Source: Marchantia polymorpha subsp. ruderalis (lineage: Eukaryota > Streptophyta > Marchantiopsida > Marchantiales > Marchantiaceae). Taken from it: 64,000 nt of DNA. The position numbers and the translations under genes are program-made. Shown here in pieces: positions 1-11,924 of the stretch. The number at the start of each line of letters is the position of its first letter. The first letter of the stretch is position 1. The DNA lies in assembly GCA_037833965.1 (NCBI GenBank), contig AP031353.1, positions 6,078,501 to 6,142,500 on the forward strand, read 5' to 3'. Below the pieces are notes generated by a model, which ran no database searches, was not told the origin of the DNA, and worked only from the letters and a program-made list of their open reading frames with translations.

Positions 1-2200
1 GCTACTCGGGATTCGCATACCGCACAAGTAGTACGTAATCACGTATACGCAACTTGTGTGGATTCCAAACTGAGCGACTAAGAAATATGGCCGGGTGAGT
101 GACTAAGGACTATAGTCATTGACAAAACTACCACAAAATTGTGCGCGTAATAGATGATGAATGTACGAAAGATTGGATCTCCGATCGTCAATGATAGTTC
201 CATTCTTCTGATTTAAGCCTTTCATGTTACAGGATATCTTGTCCACATCCTCAGCGTCAAAAGATGTCATCTGCTTATGCTACTATTGACTTAAGCTAAT
301 ATACAGATTTTCTTAACACTCACTGTGTTCAAAGGCATAACGTAATTATAGCAAATCATGGTGCTGATGTCTTGTCCAATCTTCGGATAGCCTAAACAGT
401 CCACAAACTGTTCGTAGTACTGTCTCCGCACTGTGCTGAAAAAGTTGTTCAATTTTGGATATCGTGAGAGAAGGTACGACAGATGCGAACTTCGTTCTCG
501 ACGTTTAGTTCAGATCTGTAGCACTATAGATGTGCTAACATATCGTAGATTTCTGTCAAAATATACTGAGAGTTTGAAATTAGTCAGTACCTCCATAAGA
601 AATCATCAAATTATTGTAGAGGGAAGTGGCTGGATCACAAGATTCTCCTCCTACGCACCACAGCAACCTCAGTCATCTTACAACATCCCCTGCAGTTATG
701 TAGATGGAGTTTACGTTCTTGTTAGCCTTAACACAGTGCACATGACATTTGATTTCCAAAGGATATATAGATTGGAATCAGTTTCTTTGCATCATCAATT
801 CGTCAATGATTTAGATATGTGGCACATCATATTTGCCTTAAGACTTCTACGAGAATGAGTGCAGCCGATTTAACCAAGATTCTCAACTTTCTACGTCGTC
901 CTTCACGAATCAAAATCCCCTGAGATTATCAACGTTAGCAGGAGCTTCTGAATATATTTCATTGTACTCTGGACTTGCATATACACAAGACAATTTCGCA
1001 TTCTTCTGTTATAACCGAATTATAGAAAACAACGATCTCAAGTTCTGACTGGCCTACCGAAATTATTTTGATGGGGATAACAATTATCACATCCATATCA
1101 AATAGATAACGTGGTAGAGAAGTAACCAAATGCAAAGAAATAGAGTGAGACCTTCCGCATCCTGTCGATTAACTGTATGATTGAAACGTGGAGATGAACA
1201 ACTGCAGCTCAGGGTCCTCCTGTGCAAACTCATGCTTCCTTTGCTTGTCATTACGAATCTCCTACTTGAAATCACCATTCACCACCATGACTACGTTTCT
1301 TTATACTCCTCCTCCTCGAGACATGTCTACACTGCATGCATGTCTTCTCCAATTTCGTCTTGTTCCTGTCTTTAAAATCACGTCTTCTTTGAAGCCGCGC
1401 CAATCCAAATTTGATATTGTATTCTGCACAGACTAGATTCTGCGTTACACAAACAGACGTTCACGAATATATTCTTGCTACATCCCTGGTTACCATCGTA
1501 ACCAGGATGTAACTAACTAGCGATTTGAAGATATTGCAGTACACCAAAATGTGGACTCCGATGAACCAAAAGCAAGGAAGTCATATTCAAGAGTCTGAAC
1601 TTTGATATGGTCACAGTTTCATCTTGTCATCACTGTAGTGGTTAAAGAACTCCACAAAATCCCTTTTGAACCCCGGTAAAAGTCATTTATGCCCACAGCA
1701 TCCCCTGCCTCTCGAAAATGCGTGGTTGTTTAGTAAGTGGATGACTCACGGAGTTGAATTTCTTCCATCTTTCAGCAGAATTTGAAGATCCTTGGTAATT
1801 TAGAGCTGAAGCTGATCTTGTCACTACAGTTACTTATCTTCACAAACATCAAGCCGGCCTCTTGTACCAACGCATTCTGACAAGTGGTACCAAGACGCTT
1901 ACCACAACCTTGCCTTCAACTTGTCAGTTCTGAACAATCAACTTGTCAGTTGCCATCCTGTTCTTTTGTCTGATTGGAAAAACGACTGGGTCACCTCGGC
2001 CATCTTCTTGGAAACTCAAATCTTCTCACATGTAGGGCTATGTTAACACCGCATGTTCGATAACGAGTCCGTTCATCAAGACCCTTCTCTGGCTTCAGCT
2101 TAACTTAGTATTTATGCCAAGAGGTAACGAGGTGTATTTTCTTTTATTGTGAATGCATTTGACGGTATTTCTAACTTATTGCCTTCGCTGGACATTACGT
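1..2200. other. Intergenic, moderate GC, no gene recognised
   Basis: This stretch has a less AT-rich composition than the DNA that follows. The longest open frame (433-858, plus) opens with GTG, has no ATG near its start and resembles no family I know, so it is not called. A hairpin lies at 1479-1511, and a 14-bp direct repeat (tcaacttgtcagtt) occurs near 1917 and 1938. It could be a very old retroelement or a decayed gene, but no domain is readable in either strand. Confidence 0.4.
1479..1511. repeat. Short inverted repeat (hairpin)
   Basis: The left arm tacatccctggttac and the right arm gtaaccaggatgta pair over about 14 bp with one bulged C and a 4-base centre. It lies in gene-free sequence. 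It is not followed by a T-run that would suggest a Pol III terminator. Confidence 0.6.
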
Positions 2201-4090
2201 TAACATCATTAATCTCCAACAAGTTGTGAATGACTTTGCTGGGTGGATCTCATCATTTTATATACTTTGTAGTTATTTTGTATATACAGGTGTAGAAAAT
2301 ACATCGCATTTTTACAATATATGTCATGATATGTACAGTATTTCAAACAATGGAATTGTTATAAAAATCTTTATAGTTGTACGTATGCACAATGATCTCA
2401 AACTTTCGATTTGCATTATCATCTATCATTTCAAACTTCACCAAAATGAATTAATCTTTATCTTATCATATCATAACATATGATAAAATTTGAAAATGTC
2501 AACAAATATTGTTGCTATCAAATCAAAATTGTGACATATTTTATCTCATTTCATGTTATCTTGGCATCACCAATCATAAAACATGACATTTGGATAGCAA
2601 ACTCTAGTCTTGAAGTAAGCTACATGTGACAACATAATTATGTTACGGTGATTGAGATTAACTCATGTTACGGAGAAACCTCGATCCTAGTTAAATATAG
2701 CTAGAAAGTGTCTCACGATATGGAGTTATTTAATTTCAGAGACCTATGATTGTACATGGTTTTTTCACCATTGCAACATAATCTCTCGCGTGTTACAGTA
2801 TTTGACGTAGTCTTGCACTTGGATGAACCACGTTATATTATGTTTTTTCGTGTTTATCAAATTGAGTTTATCATCTTGCTAACTTTCAACTGGTTATGGC
2901 TATTTTACTATCTTGTGCTAACAAATTGATATCATGCCTTGGTTATGTTAGTGATCGCACAATGACAGTGAGTTTGTGACGATTTTGATATTTATGCTAG
3001 TTTGGAAGTATACTGACATGTGATTCATCTATTTGGAAGATAACTCTAGTGACATGGTGTGGCAAGTTGGACTATAGTCTCAAATCAAAGGCAAATTTGA
3101 TGTCAATTTCAAACTTTCAATCAATTTCTAAAAAAATTGGCAGTTTTTGAAACGACAGTGACAAAAATTTTGTCAAAGCATTTTGATTATTGAAAATGCC
3201 GAATTGATTTCATTGATTTCTTCATGTGTAAGGTAATTCACATACGAAAGCAGAGAAGTGCGTATCGGATTACGCTAGCGAATGCACAAACATGCGCATA
3301 AGCTCACAATCGAACGCAAGCAACAACATTTGGATAATGAAGTCAGACGAAGGTGAATTTGATGTTGAGTAGAGACGCGGAGTCGCGCAAAGACGAATTT
3401 GAGATTAGGCAGTAGAGCAATTTGACAAATCTTGTAAAATTTAGAATAGCTCTCTTGACGTACAAATTGGATAAAAGATGTTGTCATCATCTCGTTCATA
3501 CTCCTCCATCGTGATACCAAGTTTATCATTTACAACGAGATTGTAAGTGCTTTTGACTGAGGAGGTGAAACAAAAGATGTTGTCATCATTTCGTACATCC
3601 ATTTTCAATATCACACTAATTGATGTGACATATTCATATCGCTATCATTATGAAGTCAAGTGGAAGAAGATGAATAGTTGAAGATATGGCAAGAGAAGTG
3701 ACATCAAGAAGATCAAAGTTGTAGCACTCCTCCAATGGCAAACTTTACAGATCACTTTGATCTCGAGTAGTGATCTATGATGCCAGAAATATGTTTTCAA
3801 CAGTTCATCAAAGATTGTTAGTGACGTATCGGTTTTTGACAATGCATGTTATTATCACATTTTTATATTATAGAGCTTTTTGTTATACTTTATTAGTTCA
3901 GACGGCTCAATTGTTAGGAAAATGATCAATCATATAAAATTGAAGTTGTTGAATTTGTGAAGATGCACATGTTTAAGATAATCAAACTTTTGCTAACATA
4001 CGTTAAATTTATATCTAACATGATAAAGAACTTGATGTCTCACACATCTTGGATCGAAGCTTTAAGCAAGACGTGTTAGTTGTAAGATGT
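2200..4090. other. AT-rich gene-free DNA with a short direct repeat
   Basis: No coding region is supported here. A near-identical segment, aaagatgttgtcatcat followed by ctcgttcat or ttcgtacat, occurs at about 3475 and 3573. It lies just upstream of a copia fragment, so it may be decayed retroelement sequence; that link is inference. Confidence 0.4.
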
Positions 4091-4560
4091 TGGATCATGT
4101 GATAAAATTATACTTCAAAGATACAAGTACAATAAACTTTACTTGCTAGAGATCATCACTATTTGTGAAAAAATTAATTTTATCAAATCTCGCGTTGAGA
4201 TGTCTCATTTATGGCATTTCATACGAGACTATGTAAATGATAACTTCATAATCCTTCTTGATGAGAAAAAAATATTATCGGGCTTGGATAAAGTTAACTT
4301 GGTATTATGTGAACATTGTATCATGTAAGATATAAAAGCTTATATACACAATGACGTGTAAGAAACTCTTCTTGTTGCCTCACCATCCAGAAAGTTTTAG
4401 TATGTACTTTGTATATATGATTTTTCCATATATATGTGGATATATTTTCTTATTCACAAGTTTGAGGTGTTTCAAATTTTCAAAAGCTGTCGTGTCCAAA
4501 TTGAGATTCAAACTTGACACTATGAGAGATATTTGCAAGGGAATAATTGCATGGAGTATG
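4090..4560 (+). pseudogene. Degenerate Ty1/copia pol fragment: GAG-pre-integrase plus integrase start
   Basis: Around 4095-4328 the plus strand reads like a copia GAG-pre-integrase domain: an NKLYLLE segment, then SHLWH, VNDNF, KKILSGLDK and a zinc-ligand-like LCEHC near the end. Downstream, in another frame at about 4410-4515, DFSIYMWIYFLIHKFEVF resembles the DDFSR-x-W-x-YFL core of the copia integrase. The two parts are separated by frame changes and stops. RT and RNase H are absent nearby, and AT-rich DNA follows directly. It is an old, truncated insertion and cannot be functional. Confidence 0.7.
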
Positions 4561-5294
4561 ATACCGATGAGTTTCATAATAACTGTACAAAAAAAAGTAC
4601 TACTCACCATTTTCTTACCATTTATACTCAAAAAAAAAAAACCAATCATGTTAAATCAAATCTTGTATTTTTATGTATGATCATATAATTTAGATATAAT
4701 GTTTGTTGTCTTAGCAAAAATATTTCATGAAAATACTTTTGCTAAGGCAAAATATGTGATTTTTATATGAAACTTTCCAACAATTCATGTTTTTTATGTG
4801 ATACTACTTGATAATTATGTAAAAGGTTCTTGTTTATATATGGTATTATACATATTATGTCTCTTCTGTTAACCCCCCCCCTTTGGGCCATAATTGAACA
4901 AAAAAATTCAAACATAAACCTTGACAAAGGAAGTGAAAATATTGTCTAAATATAATAATCATTTTTTGGTCTAAAAATTGACAACAATGTACAATTTCAT
5001 GTAGTAGCACAAATTATACAACAATTGGTACATGACAAATATACACATTAAACAAACCACACATCATAGATTTGATATGTTGCTATGTATTTTCTATTAA
5101 TAATTGAATTTTAAAAAATTAGATAATAATATTTAAATTTGACAAAAAATAATTTCAATCTAGTTTGTTAAAAAATGAATTGAAAAAAAAATGACAATTG
5201 ACGGAAGAAACATAAATTCATCAATCATTTACAAATAAAAAATGAAATAGCAAATAACAATCAACAATGTATATATATATAATGAATAATTTTG
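4561..5294. other. AT-rich DNA, nothing recognised
   Basis: Low-complexity A/T sequence with a C homopolymer (nine Cs near 4874) and a short TA run near 5270. No gene or element is visible. Confidence 0.5.
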
Positions 5295-6320
5295 GTATAT
5301 TTAGAGAGTATCTAGCTACTGCTCACTTTATGTTAATTTAACCTATGCCTAGTATGCGGACATCCGTCAATACTTATAGGTGTCAGTGGCACTGCATTGA
5401 TGATTCTTCTAACTTGTTGCGCCCTTCGTGTTCCTCCTCGTGGCAAGCGTTACATGGCTCACACTTGTCACGTCAAATTTTAGCCTGTCACATCAAACAA
5501 TTTTGCACATCACTTCTTTCGTGCATCTAACTCTACGACTTCGCCATATGGAATTAGCCAAATGATCATCACACATGTCAGATCTTATAGCACGAACGGT
5601 TGATGCGCAAGTAGCTTACTATGAAAGCACATCGCAACAATCATGTAAACAAGTCTTGAATGCTATAACATCTTTGACGCATAGAGTTTTGTAGGCTACA
5701 ACACTCTTTTGGTTACAATTTGTAACCAATAGGCGTATGATGAGGAAAGCAACATGGCTGACAATAAGTGAGACTTGTGATATCCAAATTTTGCTATGTA
5801 TGCATGAATTAAGTTCTTGTTGAACAAGCATCAAACTCAGTGTGTAATTCAATCCATTGTAAAGCCACACAAGCGTCCATCTAACTTGAAACAAGTACCG
5901 TAACAAATCTGAGTTTATCGTCACGGACGAATGTTGTTCATATATTCAATTTTAACCTTTGAATATTTTTTGAGTCACAATTTCTTGGCCAACATGATGA
6001 AAGTTTGACTATTTATAGTGAACAAATTGTGAGTGTGCTCATACTCTATTACTCTATTTGAAAATGACACTCCATAACTTTATACGTTAATTTTTGAATG
6101 GCTTCTTTGACATGACAAACGTGAGCCACGTCACGTTTGTCACGGGGAGTAACACGAAGGGCGTAGCAAGTTAGAAGAACCGCCTTAGTGATGTTAACCG
6201 CCATCAATGAAGTACCACTAACACGTATAAGGAATGATAAATGACCGCAAACCGTATGTGAGGGTGAGGGCTAATTTGCCTAAAATGAGGGAAAACTAAC
6301 ATCTCTCTAAGATTAATTTA
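5295..6320. mobile_element. Non-autonomous element with long terminal inverted repeats (MULE-like or foldback)
   Basis: Sequence from about 5300 to 5500 is matched, inverted, by about 6110 to 6320. The best blocks contain cttctaacttg, then cgcccttcgtgtt, then tggctcac, and the arms differ by scattered substitutions and a roughly 15-bp indel near 6185-6205. The outer ends share tttagagag/ctctctaag. The interior (about 5500-6110) has no transposase-like frame; the open frame at 5619-5924 on the minus strand matches nothing I recognise. Arms approaching 200 bp fit Mutator-like or foldback elements. I could not establish a target-site duplication; the flanks share only a loose AT pattern. The element is more GC-rich than its surroundings. 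Confidence 0.6.
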
Positions 6321-9300
6321 ATATATGACATCATGAACATTTATCATATCTACATTTAACAAAATTTAGTGATTAATTTTTTTTTTTATTATTGACACAA
6401 AGATGAAAACATACAAAATATTTAAATATAGCATGTGTAGTTGTAAAATTGAACGTTGTTATCACATTAGTTGATGACAAAATTGAACAATACATATGAA
6501 CAATTTGATATACTTTAAGTTCATTAAGACAATTGTATGAATCAAAATAATTAATGATTGAAATATCATATAAGAAAACATATTTTTTTTGAAATCTTGA
6601 GCATTAATAATACATGAAATAAAATTATACATTAGTATACATATAATAAATCTAATCAAAAATTTGGCAAGAACAATATCAATTTATAAAAAAAAATTTA
6701 ATTAAAAGATAAATTTGTGTAAAGCACTAAGCATAATTTTGTAAAATAATATAAAACATAATTTTGAATTAAAATAATAATTATTTTCATATAATTCAAT
6801 ATAAAATTATAAATATATAAAGTTTCACTTTTATATTTATAATTTTTTTAAACTTTTATGATTGTGTTATTAACTTGAAAAAAACTCTAGCAACATTTTA
6901 AAGAAGAAAATAAAATCCTATAATCCAATGAATTCACAATCTTCATTTTATTAATTTTTTTCAATATTTATAGACAATATCATATACAGTGAATTTTTTG
7001 TTGATTGATTATTTTTTTAAATAATTTTTAAAATTTTTTTTAATCTTCATTATGTTAAACATGAAGTTTGAAAATAATAATAATATAAAGAATAAATCCA
7101 TTGATCAATTTAAATTAAAAATGAATTATTTTTACACAATAATGATTGTTTTAAAGTATAAAATACTTGTACATCTCAAATAAATTTTCAATGCCTATGT
7201 TGATTGTTATCCCAAATTTTGAGTTCAATTTGAATTGTTTCAGTTTATATAGTAGAAAAAAATTAGAAATGTTGTAAATGAAAATTTTGAAATATTGCTA
7301 TATGCATTAGCAGTATTTTCATGATTCTGTGAAGTTTTGACAATAGATTTGGGTTTTTGCACATAGCAATGAGAAGATTTGACGAAATGAAAATTTACTA
7401 AATTAAAAATCAAGAATAATGATGAAAGTATTATTAGATGAAATGTCAAAGCTGAAAAGTGAAATTAGCACTTAGTCAAGAGTTTTGAAGGAGTTAGAAT
7501 TTTTTTGATTTTGTTTAAATGATCAAGATTACCATTGTAGACATTAGAATTTAATTTGTTCTGAAAAAAAATAAAATTGAGATAATTTTGAATCATGATA
7601 TCTCATATTTGATGTTTACAACAGAAATTGCAAGAACAGAGCATTTCAATTAAATAGATTAAAGTTTTGATCATCAAATTTGATAATTTATTCATAAATT
7701 AAACTGAACTAAGTATGAAGTTTCATTAAATGCATTGATGATAGCTAATTTTTTTTATATATAGTTAAAATTGCAATAATAAATCAATTTTCATTATTTG
7801 ATATAGTAAATTTGCTATTTTTAAAATATATATTATGTTTATTTAGTTTGTATTTAATATTACATTTGGATGTGTATATGTTTTAGTGAAATTTTGTACT
7901 CATTAAAGTAATTATTGTAAAAAATCATGACAAGATTGATATATTGAAATCAACATAACACATGTGTTATACCCAATGATTCAAAAACTAAAATGATACA
8001 TTATATTATTGATATTCAATATAACTGTTTTGATCTTGAAAAAAAAGTCAATTTTCAATTTCATGCAAAGTTTGAATAGTAATGAACAATCTAAAAGTTT
8101 AGAGCAAATATTTTTTTCTTCATAAAGCTCAATCAAATAAAATAGTAAAATGCAAATTGAGTATTGAAATGCAATTTTTTTTAAAAAAAATAACAAGTTA
8201 TGTGCATAAGGAAGCAACAACTTTATGATTACATGTAGATCATGTTTTTTTATCAACTTTTATATATTTTAAAATCAAAGTTGCATCTTCATGAAGATTT
8301 TATCACTTGATGTTCATAAATTTATTTCAAAATGTTTGTAATTTATACTGTATAAAATTATTGTAAGAGAATTATTTCAAATAAATAAAATTCTATCTAC
8401 ATTTTCCAAAATAATAATAATTGTTGTTTGAAAAAATAATTTTTTTTAAAACTACAAGTGAATTTTAGATATAATAATAATTTAGTTTTTTCCTAGTTTT
8501 TGTTTTATAGTTCAATACTGTGGTGAATTATTCAATCAAAAAATTTAGAAATTAATGATTTAATTAAATAAGAAATAAATTATTATTAGATTAAGGTTAA
8601 CAACTTTTTTTGGTAAAAAAAATAAATTTTTTAATTATTAGAAATTAATAAATTTAGAACAAAATTTAACTTTTTACAAAAATAAAAATTATTACATTTA
8701 TTATTTAAAAAATTAATTCATCAAATTTATGAATTTAAGTGTGAATAAAGTTATGAAGAAACAATCAGTTGATAGATAAAATTGTTTAATTTTTATGCAT
8801 TTGATTTGATGTAAACATTTGAGTAGGAAAAAATTTTCCAAATCTAAATTTTGTAGTTTTATTTGAATGCACAGAGAATTCACTATATATATTAAATTAT
8901 AACAGAATAATTTTTGTATACAAATGATTAAAGTATAATTTCCTAGATTATATCATGAGTAGTTTGATTTGTAGTGGTGATGTTTTGCTTGATGAATCTA
9001 TGGTATATATTAATGATATTGTTCCAAACAAATTTGTTTAAAAAAAATATTTATCCAGGAAATCATTAGCTATAATTATTTCCATAAAGATTGTTGATGC
9101 ATTTTCAAGGATTCAAGTTATCAAAGTTTTGAAATATACAAAGTGCATGCAAACTTTCAAAATTTCAACATATGTCATTTTATTATAAAGATCAAGCAAA
9201 ATCATCTAGAGAATGTAGCTTTGGAATCTGCATTGATCTTTTTTTATAATTTTAATTATAAAGTGATTCAATATGCTATGAAAATGATGATAGAATTTTA

Positions 9301-10718
9301 TTTTTTCTAACTGACAATATGTCATATGATGTGGCTTTGAAAATGGTGAGAAAGGGTAATGCTGGATGAATAAATGCAATTCTTAATTCACAACAAAATT
9401 TGTTAGGTAAATAAAATTGTCAAAAGATAGAAAAAACTACTGAATAGTCAATGAGAGTTTGCATACAATTTGTATATTATGAGGATATAAAGTATATATA
9501 AGTTCAAGTTGATTGTTAAAACATCGTACAAAAAATAATGAACTTATAAATAACAATTTCAATCCTTAATCATATTAATTTTTGTTGAAAACTGTTTTGA
9601 TTATTTTCAAACATTTAAACACAAATTGATGTTACTAAACCTATATCTTAAGATAATTAACATGAAACAACTCAACTTATTCAATTTTTTTTAACAAAGA
9701 TTTAAAAGAAAGGATGCTGAAAATTTCTAATGAGAAGTAAACTAAAATTTTGTAATTTTATGATCTATATTAGACGTGAAATTGTTACAAATATGAGTAA
9801 GATTAATAAAGATATTTCAAACTCAAAAATTACTGCAATTTTTTTTTTAAATATTGGTAAAATTTGTATATTTTCTTTCATAAAAGAATATATTATGTTA
9901 CATCATAAATTGTTCATTTATATTGATTCAGGAAAAAAATGTTGTAAACAAATTTTGTAATGAATTTTGTCCTTCTTGTTTTGAAGTTAAAGATTGATAT
10001 AAATTTTTGTAATTTAATGTATTGCAAAAGTTTAGATTCACAATCAGTTGTAATGCTTTGAATTTTATAACATATAACAAAATAAAGAACATGACACAGT
10101 TTGTGCCTCATATAATTATCACCACAGTCAAATTTGATAATAAATCTAATAATGTTAATGTTTTTATCAAGATAGTTATGTTAGGAAATTTGAAAGATAT
10201 ACTAATATATAAAGATTAATGTTGCATATGAAAACAATGGAGTAGATTAAAATGTATATTATTTTTCATATTTATGATTTTTTTTATCATATATAAGTAC
10301 GGTTTACTTTGAGTTGATTCTTATTACTATTAAATTATTATTTTGTTAATGTGAATTCTTTTAATTCTCTGAAAATTTGCATGAAAATTTGAATTTGTGT
10401 ATTGTTTATCCATGGATTTCATATTACCTTGTTGGCAAAGTATGCTTGGTCTTGATTTCCTTCACGTAATATATTTAATATATTAAGATACCTAGATACC
10501 TTGAGAGACAAAACAATGTTTTTATCAAACATATAAATTTTAGGTATTAAAACTTATATATGTTGCAAATCTTTGTATAATATAGCGCAAGGTAATCATA
10601 AAGAGTCTAGATGTTATAAACTCAAAACATGAATAAAGTGAGCATTTATAAAAAGTTTAAATAAAGTCTTATTTAACCTGTGTGATTTCTAACCTTGTTA
10701 GACAATATTGCTGATTTG
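6321..10718. other. Very AT-rich gene-free block
   Basis: About 4.4 kb of A/T-dominated sequence with many T and A homopolymers. Its open frames are short, lysine-, isoleucine- and phenylalanine-rich, and fit chance in AT-rich DNA. No RNA gene, LTR or transposase domain was recognised. Confidence 0.55.
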
Positions 10719-10980
10719 TGTTATATGAGACAACTAGCATAAGTTTGTAAGGGTTAACTTAGATCTCATGGTTTCCCATCTGAGTAAGGTAAGGATTTAG
10801 GTTTAAGGTTTACCTAAACCCTAAAGAGAGACCTTGTAACACTATCATTATATAAGAGGGCTAGCAAAAGCTCTCTATTGACAATTTTAGGTTTGATTAG
10901 TAAAGTCTACAGTGTTTTGTGGACATTGGCCGTATATACGAATTACGTTTGTTCATGTGTGCATGTGTGAATTATTCTCA
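10719..10980 (+). mobile_element. Possible solo LTR
   Basis: The segment opens with TGTTATATGAGACA and ends ATTATTCTCA. It contains a TATA motif (TATATAAG at 10849-10856) followed by GC-richer sequence that could be a transcribed R region, and it is less AT-rich than its flanks. Plant copia LTRs often start TGTTA and have this layout. No matching second LTR, primer-binding site or target-site duplication was found, so this is tentative. Confidence 0.3.
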
Positions 10981-11924
10981 GTTGTAGATGAATCGTTTAA
11001 AGCAAAGTATTTTGTGATAAAATTGAAAATTTGAGTATGAATATGAGTTTCATGAATATAGTTTTATTGAGAAAAAATCAATTACATCTTCTGTCAGATA
11101 TTTCACAATGTTTGACACTATAAATTTCAATCTTGAATTACAATTTTATTCTTATAAACCTTAATATTTGACATGAGATAAAGTTCAAAAAAATGTAAAA
11201 CACGTTTTTTTCTTTTATCAAAGGAAAATTGTGTCATATCTTCTTTCTATCCATATTATCACGGCATGACTTTGAAAATGGTAGATTTTGAACGGAAATC
11301 AATGAACCTGGAGAAAACTACATGGACGTAGGTCACTACGTTGGTCACATTAAAGTCTAATGGAAACGAGATAAATATTCTTTTGACATGTATATATTAC
11401 AAAATCTTAACAATGTTCGTACGAGATGGAATTCATTGGATGGTTGGAGTCAAGCAAAATGTGAGTATTAAGATATAAAATGACGATAATTACAGTTATG
11501 ATATACATCATAATAAATTATCATGTCAAGAAAACAGTGATATGAACTACTAATGCAAGTTTATTTACTCTGGTGAAGCTTACGTGTAGTGAAAGTTTGG
11601 TAGCAAGGCAAATTGTTTATGGAGATATCATCCTTTTCATGCACATAGATTGGATGTAAATAATGGTTGTAATCGACTTGTGATCTATTATAGTCAATCT
11701 GGGTAAACAAAAGACGGAGAACAGTAATCACATCTAGTGACTCTTGCATAAGTTTGCTTCGATATGAAAAAATCTAGATTTCCTTGAGGCAGAAAACATA
11801 CTGCCAGTATTGGGATGCGTAAGAGTGTCTCGTATACAACAAAACTCGTGAAAAATGTGCGAATATCTCCTTTATCCGCATTCACATCAAGTCATTTTCA
11901 TCAGCGAGTGTACCAAGAAAATAT
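10981..11924. other. Intergenic and 3' flank of the minus-strand gene
   Basis: No coding region is supported. The part nearest 11924 is expected to hold the 3' UTR of the gene that ends at 11925. The open frames here are short and have no recognisable features. Confidence 0.45.

Noticed and set aside
433-858. 141-codon open frame
   Set aside because: Starts with GTG, has no ATG near its start, no domain and no splice partners; probably chance.
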